Below are positions 33,678-41,466 of a DNA stretch of 64,000 nt, piece after piece (positions within the stretch are counted from its first letter, which is position 1; each line of letters starts with the position of its first letter). A model generated the notes under the pieces. It searched no databases and was not told the DNA's origin. It saw only the letters and a program-made list of their open reading frames with translations. Origin of the DNA: Paenibacillus phytohabitans (GTDB taxonomy: Bacteria; Bacillota; Bacilli; Paenibacillales; Paenibacillaceae); assembly GCF_013141775.1 (NCBI RefSeq), contig NZ_WHOB01000086.1, forward strand, positions 124,001 through 188,000, in the 5' to 3' direction. Made by a program: the position numbers and the translations under genes.

Positions 33678-34568
33678 ATGCTGGAAGTGAAGGGAATTAT
33701 ACCTGCGATGGTCACTCCGCTGGATCAGCGGGAGGAGATTGACGAGAAGGCACTGCGGAAGATGGTGAACCGTTACATTGATGCCGGAGTGCACGGGTTG
33801 TTTTGCCTGGGGACCAACGGCGAATTCTTTAATCTTTCTTTTGAAGAGAAGCTGGAGGTAGCGCAAATCGTCATTGATGAGGCCCGCGGCCGTGTGCCCG
33901 TATATGCAGGTGCAGGCTGTTCCGGAACACGCGAGACCAGCCGTCTGGCGCAACGACTGGAGCAGGCGGGAGCGGACGCTCTTTCCGTGATTACCCCTTA
34001 TTTTCTTACCTATACGCAGGCTGAGCTGCAATACCATTTTGAAGCCGTAGCAGGGGAAACATCGCTGCCCCTTGTGCTGTATACGATTCCGGTCCGTACA
34101 GGCAATACCCTCAGCGTGCAGACTGTGGCCAGGCTTGCGGAATTGCCGAATGTGGTCGGCATCAAGGACAGCAGCGGCAGCTTCGATAACATTCTGCAGC
34201 TGATCGACCGCACACCGGAATCCTTCTCCGTGCTTGCCGGAACGGATTCGCTGATTTTGTCCACGCTGATGGCGGGCGGCACAGGGGCTATTGCGGCAAC
34301 GGCCAATATTTTCCCGGCCACAGTGGTGGCCATTTATGAGCATTGGCGCCGCGGTGAATATGAGCAGGCAGAGCAGGCGCAGCGTGTCCTCCGCGGTTTG
34401 CGGGCAGCCTTTGCGCTGGGTACCCTGCCTTCCGTGCTGAAAGCGGTGCTGGATGAAATCGGCTTACCGGCAGGTCCGGCCCGGCGGCCGGTAGCTCCGC
34501 TCACCCCCCAGGCCTTGGAGGAGGTGCGAGGTATGGTGGCCGATTATACAGCGAGAGGGTTATTGTGA
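33678..34568 (+). CDS. DapA/NanA superfamily class I aldolase or dehydratase
   Basis: A 296-residue (beta/alpha)8 barrel enzyme. The Schiff-base lysine is in VVGIKDSSGSF near residue 162, and the partner tyrosine is in LYTIPVRTG near 134. The motif that reads GTTGE in dihydrodipicolinate synthase is GTNGEFFNLS here, so the second threonine is replaced by asparagine. With the catabolic neighbours this argues against lysine synthesis and for cleavage or dehydration of a 2-keto sugar acid. The start at 33678 is chosen because the barrel begins at once and AGGAAGGGA precedes it; an ATG eight codons earlier is in frame. Confidence 0.85.
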   Translation: MLEVKGIIPAMVTPLDQREEIDEKALRKMVNRYIDAGVHGLFCLGTNGEFFNLSFEEKLEVAQIVIDEARGRVPVYAGAGCSGTRETSRLAQRLEQAGADALSVITPYFLTYTQAELQYHFEAVAGETSLPLVLYTIPVRTGNTLSVQTVARLAELPNVVGIKDSSGSFDNILQLIDRTPESFSVLAGTDSLILSTLMAGGTGAIAATANIFPATVVAIYEHWRRGEYEQAEQAQRVLRGLRAAFALGTLPSVLKAVLDEIGLPAGPARRPVAPLTPQALEEVRGMVADYTARGLL

Positions 34569-34581
34569 TTTTTCGGCCTAT

Positions 34582-34609
34582 TGTATTGCAAATTGCAACT
34601 CCTATTAAA
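34582..34609 (+). promoter_or_regulatory. Predicted promoter with internal ATTGCAAC element before the ABC transporter
   Basis: TTGTAT and TATTAA are spaced by 16 bases. The spacer contains TTGCAAATTGCAAC, so ATTGCAAC sits between the hexamers as in the promoter at 28098. It lies about 140 bases before the solute-binding protein gene. Confidence 0.45.
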
Positions 34610-34618
34610 AAACAGTAG

Positions 34619-34638
34619 CACAAAAAAGATTTTGTGCG
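34619..34638. promoter_or_regulatory. Perfect inverted repeat GCACAAAA-N4-TTTTGTGC
   Basis: Eight-base perfect arms lie just downstream of the predicted promoter. It may be a weak terminator for the aldolase gene or a leader hairpin of the transporter mRNA. Confidence 0.45.
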
Positions 34639-34751
34639 CAATTTTCCATGAGGTATAGCTATTTTTGCATTAATTTTATACTTGGGTCATGAGATACTAC
34701 TTCTGAAGACACTCTTAGTATTTCAAATTACACTTCGAGGGGGAACTAATA

Positions 34752-36323
34752 ATGAGAAAAAAGAAAGCGTTTTATTTAGTCTTTGCCGCTCTGCTTGCTT
34801 CAGGGTCTGTGCTGGCCGGCTGCTCACAAAATACAAAAACGAATACCTCTAACAACGGCAACAGCGGGGCGGAAGGAAGCAGCAGCTTTTCTTATTTGAT
34901 GCATGATAAATTTATCAACTGGCTGAAGGAAGACAAGTGGTATCCGCATGTGGAAACGGCAACAGGCACGACCGTTGAATTTGTTCCCGGCGGCTCTAAC
35001 GATGATGAGTACTACGCTTCCGTGGACCAGAAAATTATTAGCCGTACCTTCCCTGATTCAGGTATTGTTTCCGTTTCACAGGCTACCGTATACGGTGCCC
35101 AAGGCGCGTTTGTTGACCTGGCTCCGTATATTGAAGAGTTCGGGCCTAATATCAAGAGCTATATCGAGAAGAACCCCAGTTACAAAACGTTGATTACCGA
35201 TAAGGACGGACAAATATTCGGGCTGGTTGCCGAAGCTCCGCGTTTTGCAGACTTCATCTTCTACCGCGCCGATCATTTCGAGAAGGCCGGCATTACCAAG
35301 GCTCCGCAGACGATTGATGAGCTGACCGATGCGATGCGCAAATTGAAAGCGTATTACGGCAAGGATGATAAGAATTACTATCCGATGGTCGGCCGTGAAG
35401 GCTATATCCGCTTCCAGAGCGCGTTCAATGCAGCCGCGAATTACGATGACGGCATATCCAGAGGGGTGTACGGCAACGGCAAAACGGGCACTGACCTGTA
35501 TTCCGACGGATACAAGAAAATGGTGGAGTGGTATAAAACACTTTACAGCGAAGGCTTGATCGACCCTGAATGGGTGGCAGGCTCCGGTACGGAGGAAAGC
35601 TGGGAATCCAAAATGCTTACAGGACAAGGCTCCATCAGCTATGACTACCTGACCCGTCCATCCTGGTTCATGGATAATGGAGGACCGGACAACGATCCGG
35701 ACTACAAGATTGCCATCCTGCCTTATCTGAAGGACCTGAACGGAAAGCCTTCCGTGCAGACAACGGAAACCCAATACAACACCCTAAGAGCAATGGTTAT
35801 TAACGCAGACAGTAAAGACAAAGCAGAGACGATTATCAAATTCCTGGACTATCTCTATTCCGATGAAGGACAGACGCTGGTTTCATGGGGCGTTGAAGGG
35901 GAAAGCTATAAAGATGAGGGCGGAAATAAGCAGTACACAGTGGACTTCACGGAGCAGGAAGCAACGCCCGCCGGAGAACCGCGCTGGTCTTTCCTTAACG
36001 ACCGTCTCACCTTCGTCAAGCCGATTGACAACGACGCGTTCTACTCCTGGAATACAGAGCTTGTACGCAATGCTGCACTGGAGCTGTTCACAGACGAAAG
36101 TCTGAAAACCGGTGTACAGGTGACCTACTCGGCTGATCAGTCTAAACAATTGGCTGATCTTTCCGCTAAGGTCAATGAGGCGGTTACCGCAGGAGTGACG
36201 GAATTCGTCAACGGCAAACGCCCAATGAGTGAATGGGATGCCTTCCTCGGTGAAATGGAAACAGCAGGATATAAGAAGATTGTAGCCCTACAGCAAGAAG
36301 CTTACGACGCCATGTACAAGTAA
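34752..36323 (+). CDS. ABC transporter solute-binding lipoprotein (family 1, LplA-like)
   Basis: A 523-residue extracellular sugar-binding lipoprotein. The signal ends in the lipobox LAGC (cysteine near residue 24), followed by a short Asn/Ser linker. The mature part has the family 1 solute-binding pattern (SQATVYGAQGAFVDLAPYIE, RADHFEKAGI, TIDELTDAMRKL). It would deliver an oligosaccharide or glycoside to the permease pair downstream. The cognate ATPase is not in the window, as is usual for this group, which shares an MsmX-type ATPase. The 5' coding sequence contains a cre-like AGAAAGCGTTTTAT (34762-34775). Confidence 0.92.
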   Translation: MRKKKAFYLVFAALLASGSVLAGCSQNTKTNTSNNGNSGAEGSSSFSYLMHDKFINWLKEDKWYPHVETATGTTVEFVPGGSNDDEYYASVDQKIISRTFPDSGIVSVSQATVYGAQGAFVDLAPYIEEFGPNIKSYIEKNPSYKTLITDKDGQIFGLVAEAPRFADFIFYRADHFEKAGITKAPQTIDELTDAMRKLKAYYGKDDKNYYPMVGREGYIRFQSAFNAAANYDDGISRGVYGNGKTGTDLYSDGYKKMVEWYKTLYSEGLIDPEWVAGSGTEESWESKMLTGQGSISYDYLTRPSWFMDNGGPDNDPDYKIAILPYLKDLNGKPSVQTTETQYNTLRAMVINADSKDKAETIIKFLDYLYSDEGQTLVSWGVEGESYKDEGGNKQYTVDFTEQEATPAGEPRWSFLNDRLTFVKPIDNDAFYSWNTELVRNAALELFTDESLKTGVQVTYSADQSKQLADLSAKVNEAVTAGVTEFVNGKRPMSEWDAFLGEMETAGYKKIVALQQEAYDAMYK

Positions 36324-36335
36324 ACAACAGCACTG

Positions 36336-36363
36336 GCCGCGCCTTCCCCCCGGAAGGCGCGGC
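36336..36363 (+). terminator. GC-rich hairpin between binding protein and permease genes
   Basis: GCCGCGCCTTCC and GGAAGGCGCGGC form a perfect twelve-base stem with a four-base loop and no T run. Such hairpins stabilise the upstream binding-protein message and reduce read-through into the permeases. Confidence 0.6.
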
Positions 36364-36397
36364 ACCTAAATACAGGGTACAAATTCAGATCAAATGG

Positions 36398-37369
36398 GTG
36401 GTGGAGAAAGTGATAACAAGTGACAGAATGACGCCTCTTCCCCGAAAAACGGGGATGCGCCGTTTTCTCGCCTATATGAATACGAACAAGCTCCTGCTGC
36501 TCATGCTTTTGCCCGGTTTGATCAGCCTGGTATTGTTCAAACTGGCTCCGCTGGGCGGGATGATTATCGCTTTTCAGGATTTCAGCGCTTTTCGCGGGGT
36601 GCTGGGCAGTCCGTTTGTCGGTCTGGAGCATTTTCAGCGTATCTTTGAAGACCCGTATATATGGACCCTTGTCAAAAATACGCTCATTCTCGCTTTCTAT
36701 TCCCTGCTATTCACGTTTCCCATTCCGATTCTGTTCGCCTTGCTGCTGAACGAGGTGCGGGTCCGCTGGATTAAAGGAAGCGTGCAATCCCTGAGCTTCT
36801 TGCCTTATTTCATCTCTTCGGCCGTTATGGTCAGCATTCTGTACACGCTGCTCTCGCCTTCGACCGGCCTGGTTAACGACATTCTGGCCCGTTTTGGCCT
36901 GGACACCATCTACTTCATGGCAGAACCGGGATGGTTCCGCAGTAACTATGTGCTGCTCCAGGTATGGCAGACCTTCGGCTATTCGGCAATCGTGTATATT
37001 GCTGCAATGGCTGCTATTGATCCATCCGTCTATGAATCTGCTTCGCTGGACGGTGCCAGCCGCTTTCAGCAAATGCTTCATATCACGCTCCCTTCCTTGA
37101 AGCCAACGCTTGCCATCATGCTGATTATCAGCGTCGGCAACATTTTCACGGTCGATCTGGACCGGATTTTGCTTATGTACAATCAAAGCGTCTATGAGAC
37201 GGCTGATGTTATACAGACTTATGTATACCGCCTGGCCTTTGCCAGCACAGGGTTCCCGGAATACAGCTACGGCACGGCAGTCAATCTGCTGAAATCGCTT
37301 GTTGCTTACGTTCTGGTTGTCGGAACCAATAAGCTGTCCACTAAATATTCCGATACACGGCTATTCTGA
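36398..37369 (+). CDS. ABC transporter permease, LplB-like
   Basis: A 323-residue membrane protein with about six segments; the first is LLLLMLLPGLISLVLF near residues 31-46. The EAA loop that contacts the ATPase is YESASLDGASRFQQMLHITL (near 212-231). It pairs with the permease that follows 12 bases later and with the upstream binding protein. The start is uncertain: GTG codons at 36398, 36401 and 36410 and an ATG at 36428 are all in frame, with GGTGGTGGAG around them. Confidence 0.92.
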   Translation: MVEKVITSDRMTPLPRKTGMRRFLAYMNTNKLLLLMLLPGLISLVLFKLAPLGGMIIAFQDFSAFRGVLGSPFVGLEHFQRIFEDPYIWTLVKNTLILAFYSLLFTFPIPILFALLLNEVRVRWIKGSVQSLSFLPYFISSAVMVSILYTLLSPSTGLVNDILARFGLDTIYFMAEPGWFRSNYVLLQVWQTFGYSAIVYIAAMAAIDPSVYESASLDGASRFQQMLHITLPSLKPTLAIMLIISVGNIFTVDLDRILLMYNQSVYETADVIQTYVYRLAFASTGFPEYSYGTAVNLLKSLVAYVLVVGTNKLSTKYSDTRLF

Positions 37370-37381
37370 GAAAGGAGAAGG

Positions 37382-38257
37382 ATGATGAGAACAAAGATCA
37401 GTCTGTTCGACATCTGCAACAATATTTTTCTGCTATTGATCGCTCTTGTCTGTACGTATCCTTTCCTGTATATATTCTTTCTCTCCATCAGTGACGGAAG
37501 AAGCATCGCCTCAGGAGACGTCGTGTTCTTTCCGAAGAACCCTAACTTTGAAGCTTATCAATATATTTTGACGAACTCCAGTCTCGGCATTCTCCGCGGG
37601 CTGCTGAATTCGGGCATCTATACGGCGATTGGTACAGTTGTTGCGCTTATGCTGACGTATATGACGGCCTATGTGTTGTCCCGCAAGCAGATTAAGGGCC
37701 GTTTTCTGATCATGAGCCTGTTCGTGTTCACCTGGGTATTTGAAGCGGGAATTATTCCGGCCTATATTGTCTTGAATAAGCTTGGTTTTGTGGACAATTG
37801 GCTGGTCATGATTATTCCCAATGCGATCAATGTACAATTTCTGATTATTACCAAGACCTTCCTGGATGGCCTGCCAACAGAGCTGGAGGAAGCAGCCAAA
37901 ATCGACGGCGCCAACGATTTTCAGGTTATGAGCCGTGTCTTTCTTCCCATTTCCAAACCGATCCTGGCCACAATCGGCGTCTTCTATGCCGTGTTTATCT
38001 GGAACCAGTATCTGATGCCGCTCATTTACCTGCAAAATCCGAACCTGCAGACGATTCAGGTTATGCTGAAAAGACTGGTCATCAGCTCGGGCGATTCCAA
38101 TACGGCCTTCCGCACGATTATCCAGGACGGCATTATGCTGAACCCCGGCAACCTGAAGGCAGCGGCCATCTTCGTAGCGATGGTACCGATTGTGCTGATC
38201 TATCCGTTTGTGCAGAAGTACTTCAAGAAAGGGATTCTGCTTGGCTCCGTGAAATAA
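37382..38257 (+). CDS. ABC transporter permease, LplC-like
   Basis: A 291-residue permease of the carbohydrate uptake 1 type with about six membrane segments. The EAA loop reads ELEEAAKIDGANDFQVMSRV near residues 163-182. AAAGGAG precedes the start. The C-terminus KKGILLGSVK is typical of this subfamily. It completes the importer with the genes at 34752 and 36398. Confidence 0.94.
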   Translation: MMRTKISLFDICNNIFLLLIALVCTYPFLYIFFLSISDGRSIASGDVVFFPKNPNFEAYQYILTNSSLGILRGLLNSGIYTAIGTVVALMLTYMTAYVLSRKQIKGRFLIMSLFVFTWVFEAGIIPAYIVLNKLGFVDNWLVMIIPNAINVQFLIITKTFLDGLPTELEEAAKIDGANDFQVMSRVFLPISKPILATIGVFYAVFIWNQYLMPLIYLQNPNLQTIQVMLKRLVISSGDSNTAFRTIIQDGIMLNPGNLKAAAIFVAMVPIVLIYPFVQKYFKKGILLGSVK

Positions 38258-38329
38258 GCCACTAATAGAGAAGGATATATTATCGTGTGAAACCTATGAA
38301 TTATTATATTTTAACTAAAGGAGTGCAAT

Positions 38330-39457
38330 ATGTTAAATCATCCTATGATTGAATTAAATGACCTTACTGAAGACGGAAAGCTGTATTTCAACCGCCGCCT
38401 CGGACTGGCGGAATCCCTATTGCCCTGTGATTTCGAAACAAGCCATGCCTGTGACCTGCAGGAGCTGCCGGGCGGCGATCTGCTCTGCGTCTGGTTTGCC
38501 GGCTCGGATGAAGGCAACCCGGATGTCAGCATCGTGATGTCCCGTCTGAACGCCGGGGCGGATGCCTGGACACCTGCTGTGAGAATTTCAGACGATAACG
38601 GCTTCAGCGAGCAGAATCCGTCCCTGTTTCTTCATCCGAACGGCGAGCTGTGGGTGATGTACACGGCCCAGCGGGCCCGTACCGCCGATGAGCCGCCGGA
38701 GTTCAACCTGCAGTACACCTCCAAGATTTACCGCAAGGTTTCCAGGGATAACGGGTATACCTGGGGGGAGGCGGAGGTTATGTTCCCGCGTGAAGGCTCA
38801 TTCTGCCGCCAGAAAATTCAGATTCTCTCCAGCGGAAGATGGATCTTTGAGAACTGGATCTGCTTCAATGATGATACCCGCAACGGCAGCGATATTACGG
38901 TCATGAACATCTCCGACGATGAAGGCGCGACCTGGCGCAGCGTCGAGGTTCCCGGCAGCCGCGGCCGTGTGCACTGCAACGTGATCGAGATGGCGCCAGG
39001 GAAGCTGATCGGGCTCTTCCGCAGCCGCGCGGCAGACTATATTTACTTTGCCAAATCGGATGACAACGGGGAGAACTGGACGGAACCGGTACGCACTGAG
39101 CTGCCGAACAACAACTCCAGCATTTCCGCCATCAAGCTTGCGAGCGGCAAGCTCGCCATCATTTACAATGATCTGCGCTTCAATGACAAGCCGGATATTA
39201 CCGTCTGGCCGTTTGAACGCTGTCCTGTTACTGTAGCCATTTCAGAGGATGAGGGCAGAACGTGGCCGTACCGCCGTCATGTGGAGACAGGTGAGGGCTT
39301 CAGCGGCCACAAAAATCTAATCCGCAACCGCCGCTATGAATATCCATGCATCATGCAGGCGGCGGATGGAAGTCTGCATGCAGCATATTCCTTCGGCAAC
39401 CGCCGCACGATGAAATTTATCTCCTTCACGGAGCAGTGGGTTACCGGTGCCGAGTAA
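38330..39457 (+). CDS. BNR-repeat (sialidase-like) enzyme
   Basis: A 375-residue six-bladed propeller protein. Four Asp boxes are visible: SRDNGYTW (138-145), SDDEGATW (195-202), SDDNGENW (243-250) and SEDEGRTW (305-312). There is no signal peptide, so it should act in the cytoplasm on an imported substrate. Sialidase-family folds include exo-sialidases but also lyases and other glycosidases. No sialate catabolic genes (nanE, nanK, nagB) are in the window, so sialic acid is not assured. It follows the ABC permeases with its own AAAGGAG site and is the last gene before a terminator. Confidence 0.8.
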   Translation: MLNHPMIELNDLTEDGKLYFNRRLGLAESLLPCDFETSHACDLQELPGGDLLCVWFAGSDEGNPDVSIVMSRLNAGADAWTPAVRISDDNGFSEQNPSLFLHPNGELWVMYTAQRARTADEPPEFNLQYTSKIYRKVSRDNGYTWGEAEVMFPREGSFCRQKIQILSSGRWIFENWICFNDDTRNGSDITVMNISDDEGATWRSVEVPGSRGRVHCNVIEMAPGKLIGLFRSRAADYIYFAKSDDNGENWTEPVRTELPNNNSSISAIKLASGKLAIIYNDLRFNDKPDITVWPFERCPVTVAISEDEGRTWPYRRHVETGEGFSGHKNLIRNRRYEYPCIMQAADGSLHAAYSFGNRRTMKFISFTEQWVTGAE

Positions 39458-39475
39458 CCGGAATGCTGCCGGGCT

Positions 39476-39498
39476 GAGCCCCTTTACGGGGCTCTTTT
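39476..39498 (+). terminator. Terminator after the BNR enzyme gene
   Basis: GAGCCCC and GGGGCTC form a seven-base stem with a five-base loop, followed by TTTT. Confidence 0.75.
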
Positions 39499-39538
39499 AG
39501 ACATGAAAGGACGGCAGTGCTGTTTCCAGTTGGGCCGG

Positions 39539-39567
39539 TTGACAAAGAAAAAGCGGTGCGGTACAGT
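39539..39567 (+). promoter_or_regulatory. Sigma-A promoter of the AraC-type gene
   Basis: A consensus TTGACA and a TACAGT hexamer are separated by exactly 17 bases, 42 bases before the AraC-type start codon. Confidence 0.55.
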
Positions 39568-39609
39568 GAGAGACTTAAATTACGGCAACTTCATTGAGGT
39601 GAAGCAGAA

Positions 39610-40464
39610 ATGGAAGAGCATATTGTACAGCATTTTTACACACCGACCAAAACACAAATGGAGCAGTCTGCCTATATTACCTGGGCTGGTCACCGGAAGT
39701 GCGGCAAAGACCATGTCGTTGGCCCGCGCGTCCTGGAGACTTATAAAATGGTGTTTGTCCTCAGCGGCAAGGGCTATTTAACCCAGGGCGATCATGTCAA
39801 CAAAATGCAGAACCAGGGAGACATGTTTATCCTGATTCCCAGAGAAAAGCATTTCTACTATGCCGACCCCGAGGACCCGTGGGAGATTATGTGGGTCTCC
39901 TTTGGCGGCCAGCATATTCCCTATTATCTGAATCTGATGGGGCTCGATATTAATCACTGCTGCCTGGCGGGAATTGCAACACATACCATTATTAATAAAA
40001 TGCTGCTGCTGATCCAGGAGCTTCCGGAAGCGGGGAACGGGCAGCTGCTGTGCATTAGCTATCTGCTGCATATTTTCCACCTGGTTGAGCAGGGGTCAAA
40101 GCATTACGGCGAGGCCGGCCTGCGGACCGGCTCCGAAAGCGTGGTACAGCAGGCCGTTCTGTTCATCGAGCAGAACTACTACATGCATATTGATGTGGAT
40201 ATGCTGTGCAAGCACGTCAACTATAGCCGTTCCTACCTCTCCCGTTACTTTAAGCGGATCACTGGAATGTCTATCCCGGAATATATCAGCAAAATCCGCA
40301 TCCAGAATGCCAAAATGCTCCTGCAGAAGACTGACCTTAACATTCAGGAAGTATCAGCTTCCGTCGGGATTACGGATTCACTCTACTTCTCTAAGATGTT
40401 TAAAAATGTAACGGGAGTCTCTCCCATGTCCTATAAGAAACACAACCAGGGGTTGTTGAACTAA
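39610..40464 (+). CDS. AraC family regulator with cupin-type sensing domain
   Basis: A 284-residue regulator. The N-terminal arabinose-binding-like cupin runs from about 15 to 150 (YKMVFVLSGKGYLTQGDH, GDMFILIPREKHFYY). The C-terminal double helix-turn-helix runs from about 185 to 280 (VDMLCKHVNYSRSYLSRYFK and VSASVGITDSLYFSKMF). Such proteins bind a sugar and activate nearby catabolic genes. It lies between the importer unit and the sucrose phosphorylase unit and could control either. Confidence 0.93.
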   Translation: MEEHIVQHFYTPTKTQMEQSAYITWAGHRKCGKDHVVGPRVLETYKMVFVLSGKGYLTQGDHVNKMQNQGDMFILIPREKHFYYADPEDPWEIMWVSFGGQHIPYYLNLMGLDINHCCLAGIATHTIINKMLLLIQELPEAGNGQLLCISYLLHIFHLVEQGSKHYGEAGLRTGSESVVQQAVLFIEQNYYMHIDVDMLCKHVNYSRSYLSRYFKRITGMSIPEYISKIRIQNAKMLLQKTDLNIQEVSASVGITDSLYFSKMFKNVTGVSPMSYKKHNQGLLN

Positions 40465-40496
40465 ATCCGTATTTATAGATGAATGGGGGAATACCC

Positions 40497-41453
40497 ATGT
40501 TTGATTTTGCGCATAGCCTGAAATTTAAAGAGAAGGACATCGATCTTCTAACGGTCGGGGAATTGCTGGTAGACATGATATCGGAGGGATACAGTGACTC
40601 CTATGAGTACAGCATGTACCACAGATATTTCGGAGGCTCGCCGGCTAATATCGCCATGAATAGCAAGCGGCTGGGCATCCGCCCGCTTGTGGCGTCTGCG
40701 GTGGGGAACGATGGGCTCGGGCTGTTTCTGGTGGAGCATTTGCAGAGAGCGGGGATGGATACAAGCTGCGTACAGCATGTAAACGAAGCAACGAGCCTGG
40801 TGGTCGTGACCAAGAGCAAGTCCACGCCGGTCCCGATCTTCTACCGGGGAGCCGATTACCGGCTTACCTACACCGAGGAGCTGCGCTCAGCCCTGCTGCG
40901 GACGAAGATCGTTCATTTTTCCTGCTGGCCTCTGTCCAGGCAACCGGTGAGATCGGCGATAGAGCAAGTGATCCGGGATGCCCGCCGGAACGGGGTTCTT
41001 GTCTGCTTCGATCCTAATTACCATCCGGCACTATGGGAGAAAGGGGAGGACGGGGTTAAGTATATCAAAACGATTCTCCCGCAAGTGGATATCGCGAAGC
41101 CGTCGGAAGACGATGCCGAGCGGCTGTTCGGGAAAGACACCCCGGAGAATCAGCTGCAGAAATTCCTGGACCTGGGAGTGAAGCTGGTCATTCTGACTCT
41201 GGGCAAAGACGGCGCGATCGCCTCAAACGGGCAGGAAACGGTGAAGATGGATACGCTGGCTACGCAGGTGACAGATACGACGGGGGCAGGGGATGCCTTC
41301 TGGTCCGGCTTGTACACGGCGCTCATCAAGGGCTATCCGGTCCGCAAAGCGCTGGAGTTCGGGCTGGCAGTCAGCGCGTATAAGCTGCAATATACAGGGG
41401 CAGTCGTAGAGCTGCCGGAACTTGAGACATTCAAGACGAAGTACCAAATCTAG
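40497..41453 (+). CDS. PfkB family carbohydrate kinase, probable fructokinase
   Basis: A 318-residue ribokinase-fold kinase. The N-terminal GG motif is YFGGSPANIAMNSKRLG, and the C-terminal PfkB signature with catalytic aspartate is DTTGAGDAFWSGLYTAL near residues 265-281. The start at 40497 follows GGGGGA at good spacing; six in-frame codons precede it. Its partner 14 bases downstream is a sucrose phosphorylase, which releases free fructose, so phosphorylation of fructose is the most natural role. Sequence alone does not exclude another ketose or a 2-keto-3-deoxy acid. Confidence 0.88.
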   Translation: MFDFAHSLKFKEKDIDLLTVGELLVDMISEGYSDSYEYSMYHRYFGGSPANIAMNSKRLGIRPLVASAVGNDGLGLFLVEHLQRAGMDTSCVQHVNEATSLVVVTKSKSTPVPIFYRGADYRLTYTEELRSALLRTKIVHFSCWPLSRQPVRSAIEQVIRDARRNGVLVCFDPNYHPALWEKGEDGVKYIKTILPQVDIAKPSEDDAERLFGKDTPENQLQKFLDLGVKLVILTLGKDGAIASNGQETVKMDTLATQVTDTTGAGDAFWSGLYTALIKGYPVRKALEFGLAVSAYKLQYTGAVVELPELETFKTKYQI

Positions 41454-41466
41454 GAGGGCGAGAGTT

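Noticed and set aside
29966-33715. Numerous long minus-strand frames under the catabolic genes
   Set aside because: They mirror GC-rich codons of the plus-strand genes, have no ribosome sites or recognisable motifs, and would overlap well-supported genes completely.
33678-34568. Dihydrodipicolinate synthase (dapA) for lysine synthesis
   Set aside because: It lies in a catabolic cluster, and the GTTGE active-site motif reads GTNGE. The superfamily holds many catabolic aldolases and dehydratases.
34561-34751. Sigma-54 (-24/-12) promoter for the transporter, suggested by the PrpR-like regulator
   Set aside because: No GG-N10-GC pair of correct spacing was found here or upstream of 28168, and the regulator lacks GAFTGA.
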